64,000 nucleotides of DNA from Dinghuibacter silviterrae (GTDB lineage Bacteria; Bacteroidota; Bacteroidia; Chitinophagales; Chitinophagaceae), in the NCBI RefSeq assembly GCF_004366355.1, contig NZ_SODV01000002.1, forward strand, positions 1,776,768-1,840,767. Direction: 5' to 3'. The notes under the pieces are model-generated. The model had not been told where the DNA came from and made no database searches. It was given only the letters and a program-made list of their open reading frames with translations. Of the stretch, positions 16,942 through 25,459 are shown piece by piece. Position 1 is the stretch's first letter. Each line of letters starts with the position of its first letter. The translations under genes were made by a program, and so were the position numbers.

Positions 16942-17958
16942 ATGAAATATAAATGGAGCAATGGGTGGTTTAAAAAAGTGAATATTAAACCCAATCACTA
17001 TTTGACTGCTGCGTTCAGAGAGATGCGCAATGACAACAGAACCCGGTTTACTTACACTTCGGAAGAAATTCCGTCAACGAAGGCAGAAAAGGAATTACTC
17101 TCCTTTGGTACTGCCGGTGATTATTACTATATCATTGAAAAGGCAGAGGTCAAAGGTGAAGAAATTATGTACCTGCTGCAATACCAGTTACAACATAGTA
17201 CAAAATACTTTTTCCCTATTGAATGGTTTGCCTATCATCGGGAAGAAGAAATGCAGATCGAGATCGACGCGCGTGTCGAATTTCCAAATGGTATATTGGA
17301 AAAGGTGATTGAGTTGATGTTGCTGGAAGCAAGCCAGTATAAAGTTGATTGTATTTCGGGGACCTGGGGGTATAACGACACGTATTTTTTGGTCTTAATG
17401 AACAGGCTTGCCCGGTATGGTTTTACTGCCTCATTGGGCAAGAGAGTAGTGTATTTTACAATTAATTTTAACTGGGCAGAAGTGCCGGTAAACGAAGTGC
17501 CTTCTTTGGGCCGGGAATTGAAAGCCCCCTGCAATTACCTGGTGCAGGCACAGGCATGTAGCAATAAAGCCCTTGCCAATACATATACCTTTGCCGATCC
17601 TGCGGCCTTTATTTGTTTTCACGACGAATGCTACCATATTCGAACCTTCGAGGTGGAGGGGGCCACCACATTTCAAATGCGGAAATCCCAGGAAACCTGT
17701 TGTGCAATAAAAGCACACCTTAAAGACGAGATCCTTGAGATCAAAGAAATAGAGATACAAGATGCTCATTCGTACGCACTCTTGTCATATTTGGTCGAGC
17801 GATTATTGCTGTATGCTGTTAGCCGGGAGACAGTATACATATATGGCACATTGTATCCTGGCAATACTGTAGCAAAACAGGTAAAAAAAATATTTGCTAA
17901 CTATGAATTTAAATGCAAAATCACGGGGAGCGACTTGTGTATCGAGTTGGTTATATAA
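16942..17958 (+). CDS. Hypothetical protein downstream of the sigma factor
   Basis: 338 aa, soluble, no signal peptide or membrane segment. Rich in aromatic residues with alternating beta-like segments; several Cys in the second half (about 191-250). I recognise no family. It lies 28 bases after the sigma factor and five bases before the next gene, so the three probably form an operon. Confidence 0.6.
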   Translation: MKYKWSNGWFKKVNIKPNHYLTAAFREMRNDNRTRFTYTSEEIPSTKAEKELLSFGTAGDYYYIIEKAEVKGEEIMYLLQYQLQHSTKYFFPIEWFAYHREEEMQIEIDARVEFPNGILEKVIELMLLEASQYKVDCISGTWGYNDTYFLVLMNRLARYGFTASLGKRVVYFTINFNWAEVPVNEVPSLGRELKAPCNYLVQAQACSNKALANTYTFADPAAFICFHDECYHIRTFEVEGATTFQMRKSQETCCAIKAHLKDEILEIKEIEIQDAHSYALLSYLVERLLLYAVSRETVYIYGTLYPGNTVAKQVKKIFANYEFKCKITGSDLCIELVI

Positions 17959-17962
17959 ATTT

Positions 17963-18598
17963 ATGATGAGATTTAAATTTAGAAAAAAAGAGGAAAAATA
18001 CGAGGGTATTCCTAAATCGATAGAAGATGTTTTTTCCGGGTTTGCCCGGAAAAGAACGACCGGTTTTTTACTTGAGTTTTTGAATACCTATTTTTTATTG
18101 ATCAATTTCCTTTGTATAAAATATAAGGTTAGCCCCAATCGGGTCCTCTCTGACCTATTCAATTATCTTTATGTAGGTAGCCTGACAGTTCCTACCGGCA
18201 GTAAAAGTACAGTTTGGCTGATGAGTTCAGGAGTGGAAGATCAGGGCAAGCTGGTTTGGCTGACCATCCATCATTATTTCCGCGAAAGAGAAATAGAGGG
18301 GCTGAAATACCAAAGCGTATGCAACCTACTCAGGTTTTCCGAAACGGAACTTTCCTTTTTGGATAAGCCTACTTTATTTGGCTATAATGGAAAAATAGAA
18401 TTAAATAAACCCTACCTGTATATGAAGAATATACAAGCCTATGGAAAGGAGATACGAAAGGTAGGCGCTTTATACCGGGATGAATTGGCCAATGAATACC
18501 TCCAGTATCTCTGTGGGTTTGATTTTGAAAAACTTGATAACATCGCAGTAAGCCTGAAAATAATCAACACGAAATTCGAAGAAAAGATGATCCGTTAA
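17963..18598 (+). CDS. Hypothetical protein, third gene of the sigma-factor operon
   Basis: 211 aa from the ATG at 17963, four bases after the previous stop; an upstream in-frame ATG at 17894 would overlap the previous gene by 65 bases and is less likely. The N-terminus is strongly basic (MMRFKFRKKEEKYEG). A helical hydrophobic stretch (GFLLEFLNTYFLLINFLCIKY, two parts, about 40-60) could be a membrane-associated or packed helix. No recognised family. Confidence 0.55.
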   Translation: MMRFKFRKKEEKYEGIPKSIEDVFSGFARKRTTGFLLEFLNTYFLLINFLCIKYKVSPNRVLSDLFNYLYVGSLTVPTGSKSTVWLMSSGVEDQGKLVWLTIHHYFREREIEGLKYQSVCNLLRFSETELSFLDKPTLFGYNGKIELNKPYLYMKNIQAYGKEIRKVGALYRDELANEYLQYLCGFDFEKLDNIAVSLKIINTKFEEKMIR

Positions 18599-18640
18599 AG
18601 GTGTCCTGATCGTTCCTGCTTCGTCCTGCTCAACCCCCGC

Positions 18641-18663
18641 CCGGAGGGCATTTGCCCTTCGGA
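18641..18663 (+). terminator. Weak terminator-like hairpin
   Basis: CCGGAGGGC and GCCCTTCGG pair with a short loop; only a short AATTTC follows, so termination is uncertain. Confidence 0.35.
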
Positions 18664-18731
18664 ATTTCATCGCCCTGGGCATTGATCTCTTCCTTTCAAA
18701 AAGATATTATCTTTAAGGATATATATTCCTT

Positions 18732-19286
18732 ATGAAATGGTTTTCTTTTTTGAAACGTGTTGGGGTTGACCTCTACTACTTTTATTTCAAAGGAGCGCGG
18801 ATCGATGCTGCACTGCAATGGCAAGGCAGGATGCAAGGTGTAATCAGTACCTATCCCCGGAAGGGGGCTGTTCCCTCGCGCTATATAGGTGATCAGCCGG
18901 AGTATGGTGCCGAGGACATTGAACGCATCTGGGAGGTCAGCGACAATGCGATCCTGATCATCAAAAACAATTCGAAGCACTACGCCTACAATGTAACCTT
19001 TCCCAATCATAAGGACATTTTTACCCGATTCGAATTGCCTCCTAAACTGACCAGTATTGCACCGGATGCAAGAATTGAGATCCCCGTCACGATCATTCAC
19101 TATAATGTCTCCCCGTTGGCGGAAGAAGTGCGTACTACGCCAGACCTGCCAGCCAATAAACAGGATCGGTACCTGCTCATTCAATATGAAAACGAGCGGG
19201 GAACGCATTTCCTGACCCGATTTATCACTTCCTTTAAAACTATCCGCAACGAATACACCTTCGGTGCAGCCGGGGATTCCCATTAA
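18732..19286 (+). CDS. Hypothetical protein
   Basis: 184 aa. After a short amphipathic start (MKWFSFLKRVGVDLYYFYFKG) the sequence is beta-rich with a segment (ILIIKNNSKHYAYNVTFP) resembling an immunoglobulin-like strand pattern, common in proteins that sense or bind at the membrane. No signal peptide cleavage site is obvious. It is separated from the sigma operon by 133 bases including a weak hairpin. The gene is followed 20 bases later by a large perfect inverted repeat. Confidence 0.55.
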   Translation: MKWFSFLKRVGVDLYYFYFKGARIDAALQWQGRMQGVISTYPRKGAVPSRYIGDQPEYGAEDIERIWEVSDNAILIIKNNSKHYAYNVTFPNHKDIFTRFELPPKLTSIAPDARIEIPVTIIHYNVSPLAEEVRTTPDLPANKQDRYLLIQYENERGTHFLTRFITSFKTIRNEYTFGAAGDSH

Positions 19287-19306
19287 CTATGCGCGCCTTC
19301 GGCGTG

Positions 19307-19390
19307 TTCTACCTTGACAAAAACGATTGAACGGGGGTAACTGAGCATCCGTCAGCTACGGGTAATTCAATCGTTTTTGTCAAGGTAGAA
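19307..19390. repeat. 25-bp perfect inverted repeat with 34-base centre
   Basis: Left arm 19307-19331 begins TTCTACCTTGACAAAAAC; right arm 19366-19390 is its exact reverse complement. The centre contains a smaller CTGA/TCAG pairing. Unlike a terminator it has no T-run after the right arm. It could be a miniature mobile element, a recombination site or a strongly folded RNA. Confidence 0.85.
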
Positions 19391-19627
19391 GGTATCAGGC
19401 CCCTACATCCATCTTGTATTAAAAGTGATAGGGTTATAATACCAGCATCGGTATCCTGTTGGGCATTGTTGCGTCGCAATCCTTTCATCGCCGGTGCGAC
19501 CAGCAGCGACAAGCTGCCCCGTACATTTCCCTCCCTCCACTATTCTTTCTCCCGCCGCCTACTCCCTTAATCGATTTTCGAAGGTTCACCGCGCATCACT
19601 GATAGGTATTACCGACAGGAATCTTGA

Positions 19628-19838
19628 CCTCCCAAGAAAAAAGGACAAAAAGGAGCGGCTAAAGTACATCCGGCAAGGGCGGTCTCCAGAAAATGATCCC
19701 GTGCCAATCCTCAGCTCCCCCTCCTGCACGGGCTCCGGGGCAGGTCCTCCTCTGTTGTTCCCACCGCATTTTCATCCGTCCGCAGGAGCCGGATGCTAGA
19801 AATCGCCTTTCCTTTTTGTCCTTTTTCCTTTTGGGAGG
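19628..19838. repeat. 211-bp nested inverted-repeat structure
   Basis: The outer arms (19628-19654 and 19810-19838) share the exact 17-bp core AAAAAGGACAAAAAGGA in inverted orientation plus CCTCCCAA at the ends. Inside lie CATCCGGC at 19667-19674 with GCCGGATG at 19788-19795, and CCCGTGC at 19698-19704 with GCACGGG at 19726-19732. The arms nest correctly. It stands just before the conjugative-element-like gene cluster; no coding frame here is credible, and the rest of 19391-19872 shows nothing else I can name. Confidence 0.75.
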
Positions 19839-19872
19839 AAGTCGTGGGTGAAAAGGGCCACAAACGCGACAC

Positions 19873-20367
19873 ATGCAAACAATCCTCATTCAGTGTTACC
19901 GTCCGGGGTCTCCGGTTCCCCCGGCGTCCTTCTTTATCCTCAGCAGGGGCCGTAATGCGGGACGTCCTTCCCATACTCCTAACCCCAACTGTTTCCGGGT
20001 CACCTGTGCAGCAGGTGAGCGGGACCGTTACTACTGGCTCGTATTTGCCTTATGGCAGGCCCGCCGTTTCGAGTATTACCTCCACGGTTCGGTTATTCCT
20101 CTGATCCGCATCGGAGACGTCCGCAACCTCATCACCGAACAAGCCCCTTACTATGCCCGCATCGAAAAGGTATTGCCCCAGGTAAGCCGGCTTGCTGAAC
20201 TGGAAGAAAATCTAATACGGCAGCAAAAAAAAGTCCGGGAAATCCGGCTGGCCATGCTCCGGCAGGCCACCCGGCCCGCTTCAGTACCGGTATCGCGCGA
20301 GCCCGAGAACCTACCGGCATCGGCTATCCCTGTTCATGCGCTCCCCACAACCGTCACTATTTCCTAA
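19873..20367 (+). CDS. Hypothetical protein preceding ParB
   Basis: 164 aa as drawn from the ATG at 19873; the first 35 or so residues are Pro/Ser-rich and may not be translated. The rest is convincing: CFRVTCAAGERDRYYWLVFALWQARRFE (two parts, about 54-80), then a coiled-coil-like segment (LAELEENLIRQQKKVREIRLA, two parts). I know similar arrangements upstream of ParB-like genes in Bacteroidota mobile elements but no function. The ParB-like gene begins 18 bases after its stop. Confidence 0.55.
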   Translation: MQTILIQCYRPGSPVPPASFFILSRGRNAGRPSHTPNPNCFRVTCAAGERDRYYWLVFALWQARRFEYYLHGSVIPLIRIGDVRNLITEQAPYYARIEKVLPQVSRLAELEENLIRQQKKVREIRLAMLRQATRPASVPVSREPENLPASAIPVHALPTTVTIS

Positions 20368-20385
20368 TCATAAAAATCACACATC

Positions 20386-22224
20386 ATGACAACGATCAGC
20401 AAGAAGAAACAATCCCCCAAAGTCAAAAGCCCGGCAAAGGTCAGCCGGAAAGATCGGGCCGAAAAGACCCCATCCGTGCCCGAGAAACCCAATTGTATAT
20501 TGATCCCCATTGACCTGATCGACTATAGCCCGTTCAATTACCGGGTGTACATCGACCCCGTCGAACTGGACAACCTGGCGAAGGGGATCAAAAGCCTGGG
20601 CAGGATCATCCACGCGGTTACCGTCCGGATCGTACAGAAGGAGCGGTATGAACTGGTCGTGGGGGAGCGCCGTGTCCGGGCCGGACACCTCGCCGGGCTA
20701 TCCTTTATCCCGGCCTTTGTGGATGACCTCACTGACGAACAGGTCGTGGAAATCCAGTTAGCCGAGAACCTGCAACGCCAGGACGCACACCCGATGGAAG
20801 AAGCCGTAGGGATCGGGAATTACCAAAAGGTCCACAAGACCGACAAGGAGATCGCCGCCCGGCTGGGAAAATCCCTGTCTTTTGTCCGTCAGCGGGTAAA
20901 GCTGCTCGCGCTCATTCCCGAGCTACGGGAAATCTTTGCGGCGGGGCATTTCACCCTGACGCAAGCCCTGGAAGTGGCGACCCTCTCCCCGGAAGCGCAG
21001 CAGTCCCTTTTTACCTCCTATTATTCTGACTGGAAGGAGAAGGGCGTACCCAAGACCGTTTCCCTGGAATCCCTCCTTCGCATCTACCGGTGCGACCTGA
21101 AAAACGCCCCCTTTGATACGAAGGACAAGGACCTCCTGCCTGATATGAAAGCCTGTAGCCATTGCCCCCATAACACCGCCACCCTAAAAAGCCTGTTCCC
21201 GGAATCGGAAGCCCAGGCCCACTGCACTAACCGGGATTGTTATACCCGTAAGTGCATCGCGCACCTGGTACGTGCTATAGCTGCGGCGATGCTGGAACAT
21301 AAGCCGACTGCCCTGGTGCTTGACCAGGAACCTTCAACCAATATCCGGGAGGCTATCGAACAGGCGGGCCTAGCTGCACTGCCTACCTACGAAGATATCC
21401 ATATCTGGCCCCAGGATGCTGAAGGAAAGCCCGATCCTGATAACTATGAATTAGAGGACCCTGCAGGCCAGGAAGAATATGACCATGACCTGGCCGACTA
21501 TCAGCACGATTTGGAGTTACTACAAAGACAGGTGGCCGCTGGTACACTTATCACCGGTCTGTACATCGGGGAGGATGAAGTAAGGCCCATGATCTTCAGC
21601 CCGGAGAAGCGCCCGGAACGGCACTACTATGGTGAAAAGCCGCCCACATCAGCCGAAGTAAAAGCCGCCATCAAAGCCAATACCGACACCATCGAGATGT
21701 TGGAAGGAGAAATTGCCCGCATCCATAGCCTCGAAACGAAGAAGCAAGAGGACGACACCAACAAAGTACAAGCGGCCGTACATACCGCGTTGCGGGAACA
21801 GATCAAAGCCCCGGATGTTGTGTTGTCGCTCTCCGAGGCGGACATAGCCGCCGGACGTTGGATCATCTTCGATAGGCTTGGTGATAGCGCGCCGCATTAT
21901 TTCAAAAAGGCTGTGGGTTGGGAAACCAGCGGCAGAGGATTTACGCAAAGCCTGCTCGTGCGGTTTCACCAACTCACCCCGGAACAGGTTTGCCTGCTGG
22001 CAAGGCTGGCAGTGCTCCAGCACCAGGACAGTAAAAGGCCCGGAACAGATGCGGCGCAACTGTGCTACCTGGTGGCACAGGGCGCGGGGGTAAATACCGC
22101 CGCCATCGAGGCCGAACACAAAGCAATCGCAGATCAAAGACAGTTCCGGCAGGAATCCCGGCTTGCACCCCTACGGGTACGCCTGGAAACCAAGAAAGCC
22201 AAAGCCGCCGCAACAGCAGCCTAA
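20386..22224 (+). CDS. ParB/RepB/Spo0J-family protein of a mobile element
   Basis: 612 aa, much longer than chromosomal ParB (about 300). A basic low-complexity start (1-35) is followed by the ParB N-terminal domain: IDYSPFNYR, then VGERRVRAGHLAG (about 86-98) and IQLAENLQRQDAHPMEEA (about 124-141), the nucleotide-binding boxes. The HTH (DKEIAARLGKSLSFVRQRVKLL split over 153-175) should bind a centromere-like site. A Cys cluster (CSHCPHN...CTNRDCYTRKC, about 262-290) looks like a zinc site. The C-terminal 250 residues are unassigned. No ParA is encoded nearby; such orphan ParBs are common on Bacteroidota conjugative elements. Confidence 0.85.
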   Translation: MTTISKKKQSPKVKSPAKVSRKDRAEKTPSVPEKPNCILIPIDLIDYSPFNYRVYIDPVELDNLAKGIKSLGRIIHAVTVRIVQKERYELVVGERRVRAGHLAGLSFIPAFVDDLTDEQVVEIQLAENLQRQDAHPMEEAVGIGNYQKVHKTDKEIAARLGKSLSFVRQRVKLLALIPELREIFAAGHFTLTQALEVATLSPEAQQSLFTSYYSDWKEKGVPKTVSLESLLRIYRCDLKNAPFDTKDKDLLPDMKACSHCPHNTATLKSLFPESEAQAHCTNRDCYTRKCIAHLVRAIAAAMLEHKPTALVLDQEPSTNIREAIEQAGLAALPTYEDIHIWPQDAEGKPDPDNYELEDPAGQEEYDHDLADYQHDLELLQRQVAAGTLITGLYIGEDEVRPMIFSPEKRPERHYYGEKPPTSAEVKAAIKANTDTIEMLEGEIARIHSLETKKQEDDTNKVQAAVHTALREQIKAPDVVLSLSEADIAAGRWIIFDRLGDSAPHYFKKAVGWETSGRGFTQSLLVRFHQLTPEQVCLLARLAVLQHQDSKRPGTDAAQLCYLVAQGAGVNTAAIEAEHKAIADQRQFRQESRLAPLRVRLETKKAKAAATAA

Positions 22225-22226
22225 CC

Positions 22227-22255
22227 AGGAGGAGCGGCCCCGTGGCGCTCCTCCT
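22227..22255 (+). terminator. Hairpin after the ParB-like gene
   Basis: AGGAGGAGCG and CGCTCCTCCT form a perfect 10-bp stem with a 9-base loop; the following ATTCATTCTTT is only moderately T-rich. Confidence 0.6.
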
Positions 22256-22286
22256 ATTCATTCTTTAACCAATTAAAACAAATGCC

Positions 22287-22757
22287 ATGTCTGTTGTCAT
22301 ATTAACCACCGATGTATTTGAAAAGATCGCCGTGCAGATGTACTGCGAATCCAATCCGGCAACGAAAAGAGGTCTGCTCCCCATATGCCAGATATTATCT
22401 GAACCCGAAATAAAGGAGCATGTCAATGTATGGCATCGACTCAATGTAGAGACGTATAACTTCTATCACCCGGCAGATCATCGGCCGGTCACTGAATTAC
22501 CGGACCTGCATTTACACACTGTGCCTGCCAATGGCTATGCTATTACTAAATGGCTGCTGGCGGTAGAGGAAAATATATGTATGCAATGCATCGACGAGGT
22601 CCGCTGGCTGACGGTCCGTGAGGTCAGCGCTTTAGAGATTTTAACAGCATCCATCCGGGGAGCGCTGGAATATCTTATTCGTGCTTTGCCTCCGTTTGAA
22701 CAAGCACCTGACGCGGATTTTGAAAATATCATTCCACCAAACAGTACGGTTAGTTGA
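22287..22757 (+). CDS. Hypothetical mobile-element protein (paralogue of 24628-25074)
   Basis: 156 aa, soluble. Starts MSVVILTTDVFEKIA, closely matching MTVSIVSTAVFDTIA of the protein at 24628, and both continue with a WHRLNVETY / WQRLNQETC segment and a C-terminal helical part (VREVSALEILTASIRGALEYL versus SEEFDALDLLHDLLFKVMQGI, each read in two parts). They are diverged copies of one family in the same cluster. Function unknown; the surroundings (ParB, DUF3560) suggest a conjugative-element accessory role. Confidence 0.65.
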   Translation: MSVVILTTDVFEKIAVQMYCESNPATKRGLLPICQILSEPEIKEHVNVWHRLNVETYNFYHPADHRPVTELPDLHLHTVPANGYAITKWLLAVEENICMQCIDEVRWLTVREVSALEILTASIRGALEYLIRALPPFEQAPDADFENIIPPNSTVS

Positions 22758-22813
22758 TCCAGGAAAGAGCATAATCCCACATGTATCATTTACTCATTTC
22801 AAACCTAATTTAT

Positions 22814-23590
22814 ATGAAACACAATTATCAGGAAAGAAAAGACAACCGGATCGCCTTTGCCAGGGCGCAGGCGTCTAAACAGCAAAAAAAATCCGAATCC
22901 AGTTTCGACCAGGCGCACCGGATCGGCAACGCCACCCAGGGCGAACCTATCAAGATCGGCCACCACTCAGAAAAGCGCCATCGGCGCGACCTGGAACGCA
23001 TGGACAACGCCATGCGGGATTCCATCGAGGCCGACAAAAAGGCCGATTACTATGCAGAGAAAGCCGACAGTATCGAGCACAACCGGGCCATATCCAGCGA
23101 TGACCCGGACGCCCTGGTAAAGCTCCGCGCCCAACTGGAAGAATGCGAGCAGAAGCAAGCATTCATGAAGCAGGCCAACAAGTGTGTGCGGAAGTACGAC
23201 AAAGCAGCTTATCTCAAACTACCCGGAGCGACCGAAGCCGACTGGCTGGCCTTAAACGAAGGGAACTCCGGAGGTGTTAGGGGATATCTACACTTTGAGC
23301 TATCCAACAACAACGCAAACATCAACCGGCTCAAAAAGCGGATAGCGGTGTTGGAAAGGGAGGAAGCTATCACAGAGGACGAGCAGGTCATCAAAGGGGT
23401 TACCCTCAGAATGAACAAGGAAGCCAATCGCGTCCAGCTCATTTTTCCGGATATTCCCCCCAAACCTGTACGGGAAACCCTTGTACGCAATGGGTTTCGC
23501 TGGTGCAGGTCGGAACGTGCCTGGCAGCGCCACCTGAACAATGCAGGCCGGTGGGCCGCAAAGCTCTTCCTGGAAGGCTATCAACCATAA
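22814..23590 (+). CDS. DUF3560 domain protein
   Basis: 258 aa from the ATG at 22814 (MKHNYQERKDNR); an in-frame ATG at 22781 adds 11 hydrophobic residues not typical of the family. Family signatures: YQERKDNRIAFARAQA at the start and GEPIKIGHHSEKRHRRDLER (two parts, about 40-60). The centre is a coiled coil (residues 85-130), and the C-terminal part (VRETLVRNGFRWCRSERAW, about 223-241) is the conserved tail seen after DUF3560 in conjugative-element proteins. Function unknown; the family is almost confined to plasmids and ICEs. An imperfect terminator follows directly. Confidence 0.85.
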   Translation: MKHNYQERKDNRIAFARAQASKQQKKSESSFDQAHRIGNATQGEPIKIGHHSEKRHRRDLERMDNAMRDSIEADKKADYYAEKADSIEHNRAISSDDPDALVKLRAQLEECEQKQAFMKQANKCVRKYDKAAYLKLPGATEADWLALNEGNSGGVRGYLHFELSNNNANINRLKKRIAVLEREEAITEDEQVIKGVTLRMNKEANRVQLIFPDIPPKPVRETLVRNGFRWCRSERAWQRHLNNAGRWAAKLFLEGYQP

Positions 23591-23637
23591 GCCCGCCCCC
23601 TCAGCGCCTCTGCCGATGACGGGGGCGCTCTTTTTAT
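23591..23637 (+). terminator. Terminator after DUF3560 gene
   Basis: A GC-rich imperfect stem (CGCCCCCTCA against TGACGGGGGCG) is followed by TCTTTTTATTTT. Confidence 0.65.
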
Positions 23638-23662
23638 TTTGTCACTGTAAAAGATAAACATC

Positions 23663-24304
23663 ATGCAAGTACAAACTATTCATACCTATCCATTCGTAGA
23701 ACTGGACGAACGCGCCCAAAAGAGGGCCATAAAGGATCACACCTATTGCAGCGTTTGTTACGAATGGTGGACCTTTCAATATAGCCAGTTCAAAGACTTG
23801 GCTGACAGTGTAGGCGTTACAGTGGACCTGCAACGCACCTATGGCGGTGGTTATGGCTCTCAATCGGGCGGCAGCAGCTATACAGCCACGGTGGACGTGC
23901 TGGCCATGATCCAGGGGGTGCAGGATCGAGCGTGGGAAGCCTGGGCCGATAGTGTGGCGCTGGACTTTCCGGCTATGAAGGTCGATAGGCGGGTGATCAG
24001 GCTGATACAGTCATCCAGGATCACCGTAAGCGCAAATGTCAGCCCCTCACACAGGAATTCGGCTATTACCATATACATAAACTGTGTCTATGGGTATAAT
24101 TTATGTCCTGAGTACGGTAATATAGATGCGGTTCTTTGCAACCTGGTAGACCAGATAGAAGAAGTCTGCCGGGAATTGAATCACTATCTGTACTGGTCCC
24201 TGGAACAGGAATACGAATACCTGATCAGTGAGGACTCCGTGCGAGACACGCTCATGAGCGATGACATGCTATTCCTGGAGGATGGCCGCGAATTTTTATA
24301 CTAA
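23663..24304 (+). CDS. Plasmid/phage-type protein, function unknown
   Basis: 213 aa. The opening (TYPFVELDERAQKRAIKDH, then CYEWWTFQYSQFKDLADSVGV) has the pattern of a common phage/plasmid protein family (EL-x-AKxxAI..., YEWWE...), which is annotated without a clear role. Remaining parts contain a Gly/Ser/Tyr-rich loop (TYGGGYGSQSGGSSYTA) and an acidic C-terminus. It lies between DUF3560 and two more small element genes, same strand. Role unknown. Confidence 0.65.
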   Translation: MQVQTIHTYPFVELDERAQKRAIKDHTYCSVCYEWWTFQYSQFKDLADSVGVTVDLQRTYGGGYGSQSGGSSYTATVDVLAMIQGVQDRAWEAWADSVALDFPAMKVDRRVIRLIQSSRITVSANVSPSHRNSAITIYINCVYGYNLCPEYGNIDAVLCNLVDQIEEVCRELNHYLYWSLEQEYEYLISEDSVRDTLMSDDMLFLEDGREFLY

Positions 24305-24344
24305 TTCAACCGGGGGCGACACCGGCTACAAGCGCGCCAAACAT

Positions 24345-24596
24345 ATGACCACCACACTCAAAAATGTCTCCTTTGAGCAGGAGATCACCGCATTTTTACG
24401 GTCCCCGCTGCCGACCAACCCTGTCCCCTTTGCGATCGCCCTGGTGGACGCTGTTCGCCAGCACGGGGCCGCATGGATCAAAACGGACGCGGCCAAAGCC
24501 CTGCTGCATCTACTCAATCAGCAGGCGCACGGTCAAGGTTACCGCCTGGACAGCCACGCGGAATTTGACCGGCTGGCGAAGGTTTTTGAACGATAA
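24345..24596 (+). CDS. Small hypothetical protein
   Basis: 83 aa from the ATG at 24345 (MTTTLKNVSFEQEITAFL); an upstream in-frame ATG at 24261 overlaps the preceding gene and is unlikely. Compact helical protein with no recognised motif. Same strand and close spacing (40 bases before, 31 after), so part of the same transcription unit. Confidence 0.5.
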   Translation: MTTTLKNVSFEQEITAFLRSPLPTNPVPFAIALVDAVRQHGAAWIKTDAAKALLHLLNQQAHGQGYRLDSHAEFDRLAKVFER

Positions 24597-24627
24597 CAAC
24601 AATTTTGAACCTTTTAAATTGAAACAT

Positions 24628-25074
24628 ATGACAGTCTCGATAGTCTCTACAGCAGTATTCGACACCATCGCCGCACAACTGCTCCGTTTTGCCGACCATC
24701 CGCACAAAGACCTGAATATTCCCCAGGGTATGAACCTTTCTACATCAAACGTCCAATGGCTGATCCGCACCTGGCAACGACTGAACCAGGAGACCTGTAT
24801 GGCGGCGAACCCCAAACGGACATATGAACTGGCCCCGCTCCTGGAAGTAAAAAAGGCGGAGACGGAGATGGACCCGGTGCAATTCCTGAAATACCTGGAA
24901 TACCTGGACCTCTTTATTGATGTGAACACCATCGAAGATGTCTGGTGCTTGTCGTCCGAGGAGTTTGATGCCCTGGACCTGTTGCACGACCTGCTTTTTA
25001 AGGTGATGCAGGGGATCATTGTACAACTCCCGGACTATGCAGCCGCCCGCTGGCCGGATGACGTCGAACGATAA
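24628..25074 (+). CDS. Hypothetical mobile-element protein (paralogue of 22287-22757)
   Basis: 148 aa from the ATG at 24628; the longer frame from 24364 overlaps the 83-aa gene in another frame. It shares start, central WxRLNxET segment and helical C-terminus with the protein at 22287 and so belongs to the same unnamed family. Acidic, soluble, no catalytic motif. It closes the gene run before a strong terminator. Confidence 0.65.
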   Translation: MTVSIVSTAVFDTIAAQLLRFADHPHKDLNIPQGMNLSTSNVQWLIRTWQRLNQETCMAANPKRTYELAPLLEVKKAETEMDPVQFLKYLEYLDLFIDVNTIEDVWCLSSEEFDALDLLHDLLFKVMQGIIVQLPDYAAARWPDDVER

Positions 25075-25103
25075 CCGCCCTTCCGGGCTGGATTGCTGAT
25101 CAT

Positions 25104-25134
25104 GGCGACCATCGCAAGATGGTCGCCTTTTTTT
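25104..25134 (+). terminator. Strong intrinsic terminator
   Basis: GGCGACCATC and GATGGTCGCC form a perfect 10-bp stem with a GCAA loop, followed by seven T residues. Confidence 0.9.
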
Positions 25135-25459
25135 GTCCCCCCTTTGCGCCATCGTCCTCTTTTTTTCATTCGGAGAAAGCGCACCCTACCAAGTAGCCGC
25201 TCTCACCTGGAAGTAGCCCTCTTTTGAGGTTCATGTATTGTCCTGCACAAACTTCGGGCGCAGCCGCAAAAGGTCAAAGGCGTGCCCCGGCATAAAACGC
25301 TCCGGTGCCTCAGCTCGGCACCGGGATCCCGCCAAAGCCATAGTCAGTATTTGGGTCATTCGTTCCCGCCATGTTTATACGGGGCATCCCTTGCCCTATG
25401 CGGCCTGGCGCCCGGGCCAGTTCCAGACAATTCATTCAAAAACTTTTTAAGCATTTTCT
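25135..25459. other. Non-coding stretch before the JAMM/RadC-like gene
   Basis: Short frames (70-79 codons) exist here but have no protein-like character and overlap one another, so I do not call a gene. The stretch probably carries the promoter of the next gene; no consensus promoter was found. Confidence 0.4.

Noticed and set aside
19307-19390. Perfect inverted repeat as a retron or integron attC site
   Set aside because: No reverse transcriptase or integron integrase nearby, and the attC core words are absent.
25238-25450. Overlapping 70-79-codon frames before the JAMM gene
   Set aside because: Two frames compete over the same DNA, neither with recognisable features.
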